64,000 nt of DNA from Panicum virgatum (Eukaryota; Streptophyta; Magnoliopsida; Poales; Poaceae): contig NC_053139.1 in the NCBI RefSeq assembly GCF_016808335.1, positions 33,501,954 to 33,565,953 of the forward strand. Reading direction: 5' to 3'. This document shows positions 1 to 15,333 of this stretch, one piece after another. The notes under the pieces are model-generated. The model made no database searches. It was not told the DNA's origin and saw nothing but the letters and a program-made list of their open reading frames with translations. A program made the position numbers and the translations under genes. The stretch's first letter is position 1. Each line of letters opens with the position of its first letter.

Positions 1-1828
1 ATATCATTGTGTTTCCCTGATCATACTTTCGAAAGATTCACATAATTTGAAATATCCAACTTCAAGCCAGGGGGAATAACGATGAACGTCTAAACATACA
101 TTGTTTAAAAAGAACAGCACAGCATAACAATTGACTGTGCATTCTATAGCACGGAATACTATTTGACATTTTTTGAACTTAAATACTATTTGACATTTTG
201 CTAACTGTTTGACATTTGACTAACTATGCTAGCTATGTGCAACATAATGAATAACCACTTTTCACATGGTAATCATGCAAATAGATATGCAAATGCAATC
301 AGGTTTATAATCAAAGCAAACAATTGAACAGCCAATCTCCAAACTCTAAAGGATAACAGTTAACAATATTTATGAATTTCGCTTTTTTTGCAAAAACTGT
401 CCATCGTTTGTTTGGAGAAAACACCATTAGGTTTCTAAGCACAGTTGAGCAGTCTTCCACTTGTTACTCATTTGTCTTGAAAATAACTCCTCTAAATCTC
501 CGCATCTTAACTAGGAATAATTGTGATGAGATCTAAGTAATTAATTTAACCAACCAAATTACAATCATTCTCTTAATATATGATGGTTCTCTCTGCTAAT
601 GGATAATATACACACAGAGCAATTATAGTTGGCCTATGTTGATTGCTGACCATTAAGACCATCATGAAACAGTAGGTACAGTTAAACTGCACCTGCTCCT
701 TCATGAAACTGGGAAGGACAAAAGGCAGAAAGCTTGGAGAAAAGAAAATGGCTCTCCAAGGACGGCAATTTTCTTCTTTTCTCTCAAACACGCAGAAAAG
801 TGTGTATCCTCACTCTCCAGGGGGCGGTAAAATTCTCTAAAGCCCAAATTGTAGCTTGCTTTGGTGGTAATAGCCGGTGCTCACCAATCTTCCAGTTTTT
901 TGAAGGCAAAACTGATGTACCAAATGGAATGAATAAGTAATTTGTCTGCTGAACTGTGGCCTTTTCACATTTATTATTTTGAGGAAAGATATGCTTGAAA
1001 AAAGTTATTACTTCATCAACTATGTAAGCAGTACAGAACCACATTTGTGTGAAACAAAGGACAGGCTCTTTGTATTTAGGTTAAGGAACAAATCCCTGGA
1101 TAAAGGGATGGAGTTGGACACCTTAGTGATTTTAGTGGAAGCAAATGACAAGCACAGGCTTTGGTGATCCCATCACCTACTCCTCAAATCAGTTTAACCG
1201 GGGATAAACTACCCAGCAGAGTTAGCGACTTAGTAGCGTTCATTAATTTCTTGCCAGAATCATATAGCCTAAACACAAGGCACAAAGATACCCAGGATAC
1301 AGAAGACATAAACATCTACAGCTAAAGTGAAATGTACAAGCATGTAACCAAGCGCTGATCGAGAATTGGCAGCCATTACCGTTATTTTCTCAATATCAAC
1401 AAACGTAAAGTTCATGAAAGCTAGGACTGCTACTACTAGCAAATTTGACCAACAACGTCAAATCTATGGTACTGCTGTGTATGGCTGTATGCATCTGGTT
1501 AACTCACAGCAGAAGACTGAAACACGTGAAAATTACAAGAATTAATCTGTCGTCCACATATTTGACATCGGAGTTCATCTGACTGGTTTTGCAAACCTAA
1601 TAAATTTCTCGGATGGAATGATTGTCACCAGAAAATAGAGTAGGACCGATCCTCTCCTGCAGTCCTAGGTTGCATACCTCCATGAAATTTTCTGGTGCGG
1701 TGTTGTGACAACAGATGGATCGAACGACACACCATGTGTTGAGGTTGGCATCTGCAATCAGATCAAACAAGCAGACATGCGTTGCTGTGGCCTGTGGGGA
1801 GAGAACCTACCATTTCTTCCCGACTTAC
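1..1828. other. Unassigned AT-rich stretch
   Basis: No open frame here resembles a protein family I know, and I see no RNA gene or clear transposon end. The longest frames (784-1044 minus, 979-1167 plus) are short and overlap each other on opposite strands. The stretch could be introns or a 3' part of a leftward gene whose first exon may lie at 1829-1992, or plain intergenic DNA. Confidence 0.4.
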
Positions 1829-1992
1829 CCACCCACCGCCGCCGGAGCGCGACAGGGAAGAGCAGGGAGGCAGCTCCGGATAGGGGAAAAGGGGGTTGGT
1901 CGCCAGCGCGCAGGTTGAGAGATCGCCGGCGGAGCCCTGCTGCGCCCTCGCCGGGAGAGGCGCCGGCCGCCGACGCTAGGTTATTGCGGCAT
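1829..1992 (-). promoter_or_regulatory. Candidate 5' exon / CpG island of a leftward gene
   Basis: This is a short, very GC-rich, CpG-rich island in otherwise AT-rich DNA. Read on the minus strand it ends in a consensus splice donor (GTAAGT at 1823-1828). The pattern fits a non-coding first exon of a gene running left, in tandem with the Rab gene. No confident coding exon was found further left, so this is inference from base composition plus one donor site. Confidence 0.3.
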
Positions 1993-2513
1993 GTAAGTGT
2001 CTGTTAGCTGACACAAGGGTCCACCTGTGAGCGACTGCTAAGTTAAAATTGGGCAAAAAAAAAACGCACAATTCAAGGATGGCACGCAACACATACATAC
2101 AAGCAAAGCAACTATGCATTCAACACACACAAACAAGGGCCGTAGTGGATTTTTATCTTGATTTGGATCCTGATATATGAAGCATCACGCCTCTACTAAC
2201 ACATCAAGGTGTGGTTCCCAAAGTGCATAATTTTGTAATCTGAAAGTAAATCGGTGGTATATAACAATTTTACAATCCAGTTATTAACATTTTGCTGAAT
2301 TTTCACTAAATCATATAACCTCTATGTTGACAAAAAAAAAAAGTACATCCCCAGCCCATAAATTGAGAAAGATGGCTTTGAAGATTTCACGGAGTCAACA
2401 CAGAGATGAAGTTGCTAAATGCACATGCGCAGAATTTTCTTGCATTCTGAATGGAGAATGTGGCAAGCATGAAGCATATTTCTATTTTGAACAGTCCGTA
2501 AGCTTAAACATGG

Positions 2514-2576
2514 TAGCAGTGGATTCACAGAAAAATCAATACCATGCCTATAGCAGTGGATTCACAGAAAAATCAA
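2514..2576. repeat. Short tandem duplication, 37-bp period
   Basis: A 26-bp block (2514-2539) recurs exactly at 2551-2576. It lies downstream of the Rab stop codon, in the probable 3' region of that gene. No function is evident. Confidence 0.7.
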
Positions 2577-2769
2577 CACAATACAATAAACATGGTAACA
2601 GAAAGATCTAAACTGATCTAACCTTCAGTTTTTAACTTTTCCAGTTTGGCAATAAACTCTCTAGGTAACATAGAAGCTGCTAATGCCACTAACAATTCTC
2701 GGTCGCTGGGAAAAAACCATAACATAAGCTACATCACACAACTCCAAAAAATACACCAGTGCTGCTCAG

Positions 2770-6470
<3,701 letters not shown>

Positions 6471-6812
6471 TCTTTTTTTTTTAAACAATAGTGGGGCTAC
6501 ATTTCTAATCGCGTGGGGTTTCCGCTTTCTAACGCCAGTGGTAACCGAGCTCCTGGCTGCGCGACAGCAAGGCGGAAAACGCGTTAAGTTTTGAAGCTTT
6601 GCTTTGAACTTTTTTTTAAGGAAATTTCTCTCAATTGAAAATTCCATGCTGAATCTAGAAGTCTGTTATTTCGAATTTGCATGATGAAACTGGAGAGACA
6701 AAAATTATGCTGCAATATCATTCCTAGCAGCTTTCTTAACGGCGAAGAAACTTGGAAGAGTCGAGTATCAAGTTGCATTGTATGTTCCTATCTATCCATG
6801 CAAGTTTGTAAA

Positions 6813-7695
6813 AGAGTAAAGTCCGTCACCGGTCCTTAAATTTGTTCGGTTGTGTTATTCCGGTTACTAAACTTGCAAATCGACCGTTTAGGTCCTCAAA
6901 CTTGTTCGGATGTGTCATCTCGGTCCCTAAACTTAGAAATCACCCGTTTTGGTCTTCAAATTTGTTCAGTTGTGTCATCTCAGTCCCTAAACTTGATTTT
7001 GAGTTTCATATGGGTCAAAACAGGATGATCTAAAAACTCTATATTAAAAGTAATTTATAATTTTTTTATACGAACTCGAATGAAGATAAACTTTATGTCA
7101 AAATTATAGTCCTCAACATGGTCTACAACTTTATAGTTGAAAAGTTTTTTTATTTGGAGTGATTTAGTGTCCCAAATTTTAATTTTAAATTTTAGATTTT
7201 GAAACTTTATAGTTGAAAAGTTTTTTATTTGGAGTGATTTAGTGTCCCAAATTTTAATTTTAAATTTTAAATTTCAAAATCTATAGACTTACAGCAACAT
7301 TTTGGAACCCTAAACAATTTTAATTCAGAAACTTTTCAACTACGAAGTTATAGATCGTGTTGAGAGCTACAATTTTGATATAAAGTTTGTCTTCATTCAA
7401 GTTTATATGAAAAAATTATGAATTATTTTTCGATATAGAGTTTTTAGATCGTATTGTTTTAACCTAGATGAGACTTAAAATCAAGTTTAGGGATCGGGAT
7501 AACACAACTCAACAAGTTTGAGGACCTAAACGGGTGATTTCTAAGTTTATGGACCGAGATGACATAGCCAAACAAATTTGAGAACCGAGATAACCCAGAT
7601 GAATAAGTTTGAAGAACTAAATGGTCGATTTGCAAGTTTAGAGATTGGGATGACACAGCGGTACAAGTTTAGGGATTGCCGATGGACTTTACTCT
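6813..7695. mobile_element. Non-autonomous long-TIR (foldback / MULE-like) element
   Basis: The ends are inverted: AGAGTAAAGTCC at 6813 pairs with GGACTTTACTCT ending at 7695, and the inverted homology continues inward for about 300 bp per arm. The left arm contains a 60-bp tandem repeat (starts at 6831, 6891 and 6951), mirrored in the right arm. The centre holds a second direct duplication (about 7130-7200 and 7205-7270). There is no open frame for a transposase. A clean target duplication was not found. Long TIRs with internal repeats fit a Mutator-like or foldback family; the class is inference. Confidence 0.75.
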
Positions 7696-8069
7696 TTCTA
7701 AAATTCGTAACAAAAAGTTGTAGATGATATAAATTTTAGGAATTTATTTGCAAATTTTCAAACACAACAAAAATATTCTAATGAGTTTTAGGTAACCCAT
7801 AAGAGAAACGAGTATTCACTAGGAAAGGACCAATACAATGCCGTATAAACATTACGAGCTAGCTATGTCTGATTAATCACCCGTTTAGCCCATCTTAATA
7901 ATGGTTTAATCTGAATAAATATTTAAATGATAGGTGACCTACTATTCATTTAACATTTTGGATACCATTGTTTGGTCTAAAATTTTTCATTACTAAGCAA
8001 TCTTCTACGTTGTTTATTAATGATCAATCTCCTGTCTCATACTAAAGGATAGATACCCTCTTAATATTT
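7696..8069. other. Unassigned AT-rich spacer
   Basis: Only AT-rich DNA is seen between the foldback element and the CACTA element, with no gene or repeat end. Confidence 0.4.
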
Positions 8070-8339
8070 CTTCACTACTAAAAAAATGATTTATCGTGAC
8101 TTTTTTTAACACCTCCAAGGTGGTCACAAATTTCAACCACCTTCTTTAATGCCAGGCATTAACCGAATCCGTCATTTTTCTATTAACCAAGGCGGTCAAA
8201 ACATCCGCCTCGCAAAATCGATTAGCCGAGGCAGTTGTTTTATTTACCGAGACAGTTGAAAATACCCGCCTCAATTAATCATTTACGAAAGCGAAAATGT
8301 CTAAGGCATCCGTCTCAAAAAAAATCAAACCCAGCCCAC

Positions 8340-8997
8340 AACCCACTACCACACTCAATTACATAACAAAACCCTAACCCTCTTGCTCCACTCTCTTCCT
8401 CCATCGCTCCCCATCCGGCTCTGCCCCCTCCCTCCACTCTCTCTCTCTCCCTCCACTCCCCCCCCACCACCACCACGGTGGTGGCGCCGCCCCTCCCCCA
8501 CTGCTTCGGTGGGCTTTCGGCCGGCGGCAACAACGACAACAGCGAGCGGCAGATAGGCGATGATGCAGTGGCCGCGGTGGGGCTTGAGCGGCGGCTCAAG
8601 CTACTGGCTTTACAGCTCCGTGCTGGAGAAGGTGGCGAGCGGTCTGGGCGTGTCGGCGGGGCCGGGGCCAGGGCCAGGATCGGGAAGACGGCGGTGGCTG
8701 GCGGCGGGGCGGGTGGGCTTGGATGGATCCTCTCCCAGCAGCAGCGACGGATCCCGCAAGCAGGGGCCGGATCCGGCCTCCCACGAGCGGTGGCTCATGC
8801 TGCTGGCGTTGTGGCTCGCCATGCTGGAGAAGGCGGCGAACGGGATGGGCGGTGTCGGAGTCGTCGGGAAACGCCGTTCTTCCCGCCCTGGATTCTGCTG
8901 TCGAGCGCCTGCGTCGCTGAAGTCCGCCCTCGGCGCACGTCTTGTCGCCGAGGGTCAGGAGCCTGTTCGGATGGTGGCCGAGCAGCCCTGCACATGA
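8340..8997 (+). other. GC-rich captured segment inside the CACTA element
   Basis: The segment begins with a CT-rich leader-like part (8380-8480) and moves into very GC-rich DNA open in several frames (for example 8478-9002 plus and 8596-9027 minus). This profile is typical of a grass gene's 5' leader and first exon. No frame resembles a known protein, so it is described only as probable captured host DNA. Confidence 0.4.
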
Positions 8998-9029
8998 CTT
9001 AGGATCGGTGTTTAGTAACATACCCACGT

Positions 9030-11273
9030 GGTCCCAAATCCTGTTGGCAGAGGTCCTTTGAGATACGCAGCCGGACCTGTGGAACAGAGCTTAGGAGGCC
9101 AGCCCTCAAGCTAGAATGAGGTCCGGACCTCTAGGTACGCAGTTCTGGGTACTAGGGCACCTGTTACAGAGTGGTGGAGTGCACAGGATTAGGGTATGGA
9201 ATCAGGCTAAGCGGCTGCACAGGGCTCCGGACCACCCCCGGGAACAAGTACCTCTTCCCCGAAGTAGGTTCCTAAGGACCCGGACCCCCCTCTAGCAGTG
9301 AGGGGGTCCCAAACTGAACCACATGCCGGCCGACTCAATTCGGTCACAGGAGTGGGAACCACGCGGGGGTTAGCGCAAACAGAATGCGTAGATCGAAATT
9401 GGAATGTAACATCCTTAGAGGCGAACTGAGAATAAACTTTTCCTTTATAACTAGTTGTACATGAGATGTGCGATGTAAGCCAGAACACGAGTTTATGAGC
9501 CCGGAGCTGTCCGGACCTCCGGGCCCCCAGTCTTAGGTACTACGGTACTCGCCCTAGGGAGGTAGAGTATGCAGGCTTAGGGTACGGAACCAGGCTAAGC
9601 GGCTACACGACTCCGGACCTCCCCGGAGGGTGAGTATGCTTCCCTGAACCTGGTTCATAGAGGTCCGGACCCCTCCATTGGGGAGGCTCACCGGACTGGA
9701 CCACACGGAAGTACTACCTAGTTACAAAGAAAAATGCTTTATTCTCTGCTGGGCCTCTAAGGGTAGGACTTACAGAGATGTAGAGTCGGGAGTGCGACCG
9801 GAGTCGGCTTAACATCGGAAAGAGCCACCAGAGTCGGTTTGGTGCGACCGGAGTCGGCTTTCCGCCGGAGCGGGCTTGGTGCGGCCGGAGTCGGCTTTCC
9901 ACCGGAGCGGGCTTCCTCACATGAGTGAGGTATGCTGCGAGCTGGGATTTGTTGAGGCCGTGCTCCCCCCAGACCTGCTTGATGACGAGCTGGAAGAGCA
10001 TGACCCGCTGTCGCCATCCTGCTGACGCGGGCGCTTGCCGCGCGAGTTTTGGCCCCCGGGCGCTCGCCACCTGAAACATGGTGATGCCGAGCCGATGATC
10101 AAGCGAAAGCCAAGCAGCCCCTACCTGGTGCGCCAAATGTCGTGGTGTGGAAAACCACAGCCGGGTGGCGGATTGCACCCGCCTAATCCTAAGTGTAGGA
10201 TGTGCTTGGGGGCAGTCAGGGAATGCTCGATTTAGAATCGTAAGAACACGGAAGCACACAAGGATTTAGAGTGGTTCGGGTCGCTAGAGCGTAATACCCT
10301 ACGTCCACTGTGTGATGTATTGCCTGAGCTTGTGTGCAAGCTGGGGGAGGAGCTATGCCTGTCTCTGCATGTGTAAAAACTTGTGGAACCTGTGTTCTAG
10401 CGGGCGTGCTCTCCCTTTTATATGTCCAAGGGGAGCACGTACACTGAGCGGGGTCCCGACAGGTGGGCCCGGCGATATATTTGATATTGTACACAGCGGA
10501 GCCTTAAATGCTACAGATCCGGAGATCTTCGTCGTCGGCCTCCGTGCGTAGCTTCTGACCAGGGATGGTCTTGAGTTGTCTTGTCGGAGTAGAGTCTAGC
10601 CTCTGGAGCCGCGCGTCGAGGTCATGATGAAGCGCCGAACTACTGACTCAGTCCGTTGTAGCAGCGTGCACTGTTGCTCCAGTTAGTAGCTGGTCATCAT
10701 GACTCGTCGCACACGCGCGCAGCGCTGAGACACTGCTGCATGCCTCGGTAACAGACGAGCCGCCTTGGAAACAGGCGGGCTTACCGTGTTGTCTTGTCAC
10801 GCCTGTGCAATCTGCCAGAAGTCGTCCCATGCCCTGGTCTGGCAACACACGTCTCAACCACCCGCATTTAATGCGGCAGGCGGCTTGGCTTCCGGCAGAA
10901 GGCTCGCCTCTGTGGGACACGTGGCGGAGCCGGACCCTGGGGTCGGCGGCCGCGCCCACAGGGGCACGTGGCAGCTCCGGACCCCTCCCGAGCGGAGTGT
11001 CGAGCCGAGGGCTCGGGGGGTCCGGATAGGCACGTGGAGGTCCCGGACCCGAATGTGGGGGTCCGAATCCACGGTAGAAGACCCTGAGCATTTCCATCTC
11101 TGGGACACATTGCGTCACCGGACATGTCCCTACGTGGTGGAGTAGGTCCGAGGCCGTTGGCCCGGTGAAAAGGAGTCGGACCGCTGGGGTCCGGCTGCTC
11201 AGGCCCTCAGGGCGTAGTTACGGATAACTATGCGTGTATCAGACTTGACATAGTAGGAGTGGGTACACTGACA
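9030..11273 (-). mobile_element. Truncated Tat-type Ty3/gypsy retroelement
   Basis: This minus-strand fragment is related to the full element at 39393-51129. From right to left it has one LTR (10138-11273), a primer-binding-site motif (about 10120-10137), a very short gag start fused to an RNase H scrap (around 9930-10020, with a segment like LVIKQV.GEHG), and then the non-coding repeats found 5' of integrase in the relative (9060-9250 and 9500-9700). Gag, protease, RT and integrase are missing and no left LTR is visible. It sits wholly inside the CACTA element. Confidence 0.75.
10138..11273 (-). repeat. LTR of the truncated Tat-type element
   Basis: It starts TGTCGTGGTGTGG and ends ACTGACA, 1136 bp. 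The first 60 bp nearly match the LTRs at 39393 and 50039. A minus-strand TATAAAA lies at about 10416-10422, where the related LTRs also have it. The rest has diverged strongly. Confidence 0.8.
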
Positions 11274-11688
11274 GGCGGCAACGACGGCGGTGGATTTGCA
11301 CGACGGGCTCGAGAATAGGCTCGTCTAGGGCTTTCTTATTTTTTATTTTTTGTATCCGATTAACCGAGGCGGGGCGGCCAATCGTCTCTGTTAATGCACC
11401 ATTAACCGTGACCTTGCATCGTAAGTGGTTGGCAAAACTGCCTCTGTTAAGGCTTTTTGCCCACCTTGATTAAGAATATTGTAGTAATGCTTACTGTTTT
11501 ACTTGTTAAAAAATGCAAGTAAAACTCCAATGCCGTGAATAGATAATAGGCCCTAAACATTTGCTTATACCTCCTCCGATAACGCCAACTCAGCTAGCTC
11601 ATAGAAATTCAACTCATATTTTTCCTTACATGAAAGAAAGAAAAGATGAGGAGAAAGAATGTACTATCTTTTTTTTTGGGAAAATTCG

Positions 11689-11803
11689 ATTCATGCCACC
11701 ACAACTCCGTGAAATTGGGTGTCATGTTGAAAATCATGCCACTCAATGGCATGATTTTCAACATGAGATCCAATTTCAAGAAATTGGAGTGGCATGGATC
11801 CAA
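11689..11803. repeat. Near-perfect 115-bp palindrome (hairpin MITE-like)
   Basis: The core is a perfect 19-bp inverted repeat, CATGTTGAAAATCATGCCA at 11723-11741 and its complement at 11747-11765, around a 5-base loop. The outer arms continue imperfectly to about 11689 and 11803. Transcribed in either direction it would fold into one long hairpin. It may be a very small foldback MITE or a small-RNA precursor. Confidence 0.75.
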
Positions 11804-12244
11804 CTGACCCCTTTTTTTTCAAGAGCTAGCTCATAGAGAAAAATGACTAGTCCAACTTCATTAATGAGAGAGAGGTTATGAGATCCAATATGCTTTGAAC
11901 AAATGTACTATAAGCGATTGCAGGGGTAACTTTTTAGCTATCTCTTCTATGAGGTGGACAAGCTTAGAGCAAATGCACTAGCTCAACCATTTGAGGCGGC
12001 CTTTGATTCAACGCGGATTTGGTGAGCGGCAGGTGCCCACCCTAAGTCACCTCCGGGTCTGCCGCCGCCGGCCACCACCCTCCGGCTGTCCCACCTCGCC
12101 CGGCAGAGAGCGCCCCCTAGCTCATGCCGCCAGACGGACCGCCGCTGCAGCCGGGTCTGCTGCCGTCTCTAAGTCCGGCGGGCATGGCACCCCTGAAATC
12201 CAAACTCCCTGAGCTCCGCCGCCTCCCTCCACCAACCCGGCCGC

Positions 12245-12421
12245 CGGCGATCGCCCTGCCCACCAACCACGCGGATTTTGAGAGGTGGTTTTTCATAACC
12301 ACTTCGGTTAATAAAAAATGACTACATCGGTTAATCGCAGGCATTAATCGAGACGGTTTTTTAACGTGCCCGCCTCCGAGGCTATTTTTAAAGGACGTGG
12401 TAAATGGTTTTTTGTGTAGTG
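12245..12421. mobile_element. Right end of a second CACTA element
   Basis: Read on the minus strand it starts CACTACACAAAAAACC at 12421 and continues with the same GGTTAATcGAGGCGG-type subterminal repeats as the element at 8073-11489. No matching left end or target duplication was found, so it is probably a relic. GC-rich DNA at 11995-12240 may be its cargo. Confidence 0.65.
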
Positions 12422-12424
12422 CAC

Positions 12425-13550
12425 CCATGGATGGCACCCCGGCGGCGGCACGGATCTTGGACATGAGCCGATGCGCTCATCAGAATGTTAACGGCCTTTG
12501 ATTGTATTATATTCTTTGGTTCTCTTAAAACAAAAGTGTTGAAAATTGTGTTGGCACATACAATTTGGTTGTTTCCTGATAGTTTCTGTTAAACCAAAAG
12601 CCTTGGCTGTGTTCTTCTCACCCTGCTCATGCTCCGATTGGATCTCGGATCTAACGAGTCCCATCAGCCCATTGCCCCCATCCCCCCCCCCCCCCCCCCC
12701 CCCCCCGTGCAGTGACAGTGAGACCGGCTCGGAAAAGGATGTGAGATCATCTTCGATTAGCCTGTCCGCCCCGAATGGTCGGTGGCTCACGACCCACGAC
12801 CCTACCGCCCGGCTTGTCGTCCTAAAACCTCAGGGCCAACTGAATAGCTGATCCATGATACAGAAAGGCTCAGCTCTGCTGTTACTATCTTGGCGAGGTG
12901 AACCCTCTCAGCTTGCTACCCCGGCCGGATCGAGATCCGTTCTGAAAGGATGCCCATAATAATTGCCAAGGAATGAAGCTAATTTATGGTGTCTTTCAAA
13001 AACAAAAAATGAAGCTAGCTTATTTATTCAGTGCAAGAACATGGCAGCGACGGACTACTATACTACTGATTCTTATTCGTTGCCATTACCGTGGCATTCA
13101 GTGATTGTAGTGCCCACGCTATCTCCATTCATCAGAGCACCATCATCATCAAGGCTATCCTTGATTCCTTAGCTTGTCCCGAGTTAATGCCCTCTCCTGG
13201 CTAAGTTAGCTGGCTGGCCGGGCTAGACGTGAGCTGAGGCTTTGCTTCGTCATCGTCATCTCCTACCAGCGCGCGGCGGCCGTGTTTAGAGGCGTCACAT
13301 GCCTGCCGGGGAGGGAGCGAGGTGCCTGGTTGGTCGCTGGACGGAGAGAAAGAAAGGGATCGGCCGCCGCATCCATGATGAGTATCACTGTCACCTCACC
13401 TGTTGCGAGAGAGGTGAGCGGCGAGATCGGCGACGACACTGGAACGTGAGGCGGCAATAAAGAAAGCAGCAAGAGGTGGCCTCGGATCGGAGTGGCCCCC
13501 CACGACACGACCATGGCTCCGCTCCATGAGCGACACCGATCAAGCAATCA
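12425..13550. other. Unassigned spacer with a 25-bp poly-C tract
   Basis: There is no recognisable gene. A C homopolymer runs from 12682 to 12706. Short frames at 12488-12851 and 13263-13547 are open but resemble no family. Confidence 0.4.
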
Positions 13551-13553
13551 TGC

Positions 13554-15133
13554 GCAGATATTTATCCTCGGTAATTAAGTTAATTAAGGTTATTAGTTTC
13601 AAACTCACACAGCAAAGTACAAAACCAAAACTTCTCCTATCAGCCTGGGCCGGACCGGTCTGACTGGTCGAGACAACCGGTCTGACCGGTTGAACTGGGT
13701 TTCAACCGTTTTGGGCCCCACAGCATTTAAACCACACTCTCTCTTTCCCTCACCGACTCCTTCACCCTCACCATGCTCAGCTCGCCTGCTGAGCTCTCTC
13801 CCTCTCATTTTTCTTCTCCAAACCCTACTCCCCAAATCCTTCCTCTCCATTTGATCCAAGGCCGAGGAGAGCTCTAAATCCACGTGGGGGATCATCTCTG
13901 CCATGTGCTCCTTCCCGGAGTGAAGTGGAATTTGAGTTTTTCGTGAGGAAGAGGCTCATTCAAGGTATTTTACTGGGGACGGTCGATCTCCCCTTCTAGA
14001 TGGTTTTAGGTGATTCCCTCCGGTCAAATACGTTCCAATGTATCCCTGAACTGGTTTCCTAGTAGGGTTTTAGGATTAGTGGCTGGATTTCACCACGATA
14101 TGGATTTTAGCTTTTGTTCTGGGTAGGTCCGGTCTGACCGGTTGGAGTGACCGATCTGACCAGTGGCATGGTTGAATTAAGTGTGACCGGTCTGACCGGT
14201 CGGATGGATCGGTCTGACCGGTGGGGTATTGGCTGAGTGGGTGAAATGCGGGGTAGTTAGTACAAATGGTTAGAAATTAATTGGGTTATTAATTACTCAT
14301 AATTTTTGTAAATCATGCATGCCTTCTCATGTCATGTGCATATACATACGTGTAGCAGCTACGGCGGCGGAGGTTGTGTACGAGGTGGCTGGGGAGCCTC
14401 AGGAGCCGCAGGGGCAAGCCCTGCAGCAGGAGGATCGTGGGGAGTCGGCCCAAGGCCCATCTCACCCTAGCACTGAGCCACAGACTCAAGGCAAGCCCCG
14501 GTGCACATCCTATTATTTTAAATTATGACACCTATATACGTAACTATTACTTGTGCATTAGGATTAGGAATGGTTTGGAACACTAGTTGCATGATCCCTA
14601 GGATTTCCTGAGTTATACTAGTATGTATAGGACGATAGAAGTCCTATGCTTAATGGTTTTCCGGTAGAAGACGAGTGATCTCTTGCACTCGCGAGATATA
14701 GGATGTTTAGAAGTCGAGTAATTTCCTGTTACTCGCGAGATATGAGATATAATTATAATCCAGTACATGAGATGTTGAATTTGACATGGAATAAATGGAG
14801 AACTGAGACCGGACGGGAAATGATGAGGATACATAGGAATGGCAACAGGACAGGGTTCCTGGGTGTCTTAGTCCCGTCTGTGTCGATTAAGGACCGGTCG
14901 TTGTCGGCAGTGCTGATCGGGGATTGAATTGTACTAACCGCATGCCGGGAGTAGCAGGTAGTCGAAACCGGTAAGCCGAGTACTGCTTTGCTTCGAAAGT
15001 ACAGGATTCCATCTCACCTCCTATGGTGGTCGAGTAGTCGCGGAGAAACGTGGATGCATATATTACTTTTGGTGGTCTCACGTTGAGCTCGGCTGACCAT
15101 ATGATGGTGGGGCTGTCCTGTAGTTCGAGGCGG
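13554..15133 (+). repeat. 5' LTR of the chromovirus (3' part deleted)
   Basis: It aligns with 20043-21543 of the 3' LTR, then breaks off at 15133 directly into gag. It contains an array of ACCGGTCTGACCGGT-type palindromes near 14128-14222. It also retains about 80 bp (within 14415-14500) that the 3' LTR has lost between two GGCAAGCCC repeats. Confidence 0.85.
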
Positions 15134-15333
15134 TTATTGTCCCTGAAACAGGGTAACAACAGTGTCCTACAGTATGCCCAGGCCTTCAACAATTTATCGC
15201 AGTATGCGGGCTACCACGTGGACACAAATGAGAAGAAGCAGGCTTGCTTGAGGCAGGGGCTCAGCAGTAAGCTCCAAGATCGCCTGGCTATGGTTAAGTT
15301 TGACACCTTCAGTGAGCTGGTCAACGGTGCTAT
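15134..15333 (+). pseudogene. gag fragment, central part
   Basis: Frame 15050-15370 enters gag after the LTR break. Residues such as VLQYAQAFNNLSQYAGYH and LRQGLSSKLQDRL are typical of plant chromovirus capsid-region gag. The N-terminal part is deleted and the C-terminal part lies beyond the inserted Copia LTR. Confidence 0.8.

Larger units (their letters stand above)
8073..11489. mobile_element. Non-autonomous CACTA (En/Spm) transposon
   Basis: The left end reads CACTACTAAA and the right end, reversed, reads CATTACTACA (one substitution in the CACTA box). Both ends are flanked by CTT (8070-8072 and 11490-11492), the 3-bp duplication expected of CACTA elements. Subterminal DNA at both ends carries many copies of a motif like TTAACCGAGGCGGT, as in grass CACTA families. 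No transposase frame is present. The interior holds GC-rich, exon-like DNA (8340-8997) and a truncated retroelement with a complete LTR (9030-11273), so the element is a carrier of captured or inserted DNA. Confidence 0.85.

Noticed and set aside
9714..10259. 181-codon minus-strand frame as an independent gene
   Set aside because: It contains a scrap of Tat RNase H (LVIKQV..EHG) and runs through the primer site into the LTR, so it is part of the truncated retroelement.
12117..12464. 115-codon minus-strand frame
   Set aside because: It spans the end of a CACTA element and its GC-rich flank; no protein similarity is visible.
12682..12706. Poly-C tracts (also 28887-28907 and 53912-53924) as regulatory G-quadruplex sites
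   Set aside because: Simple homopolymers without other support; length may also be a sequencing artefact.
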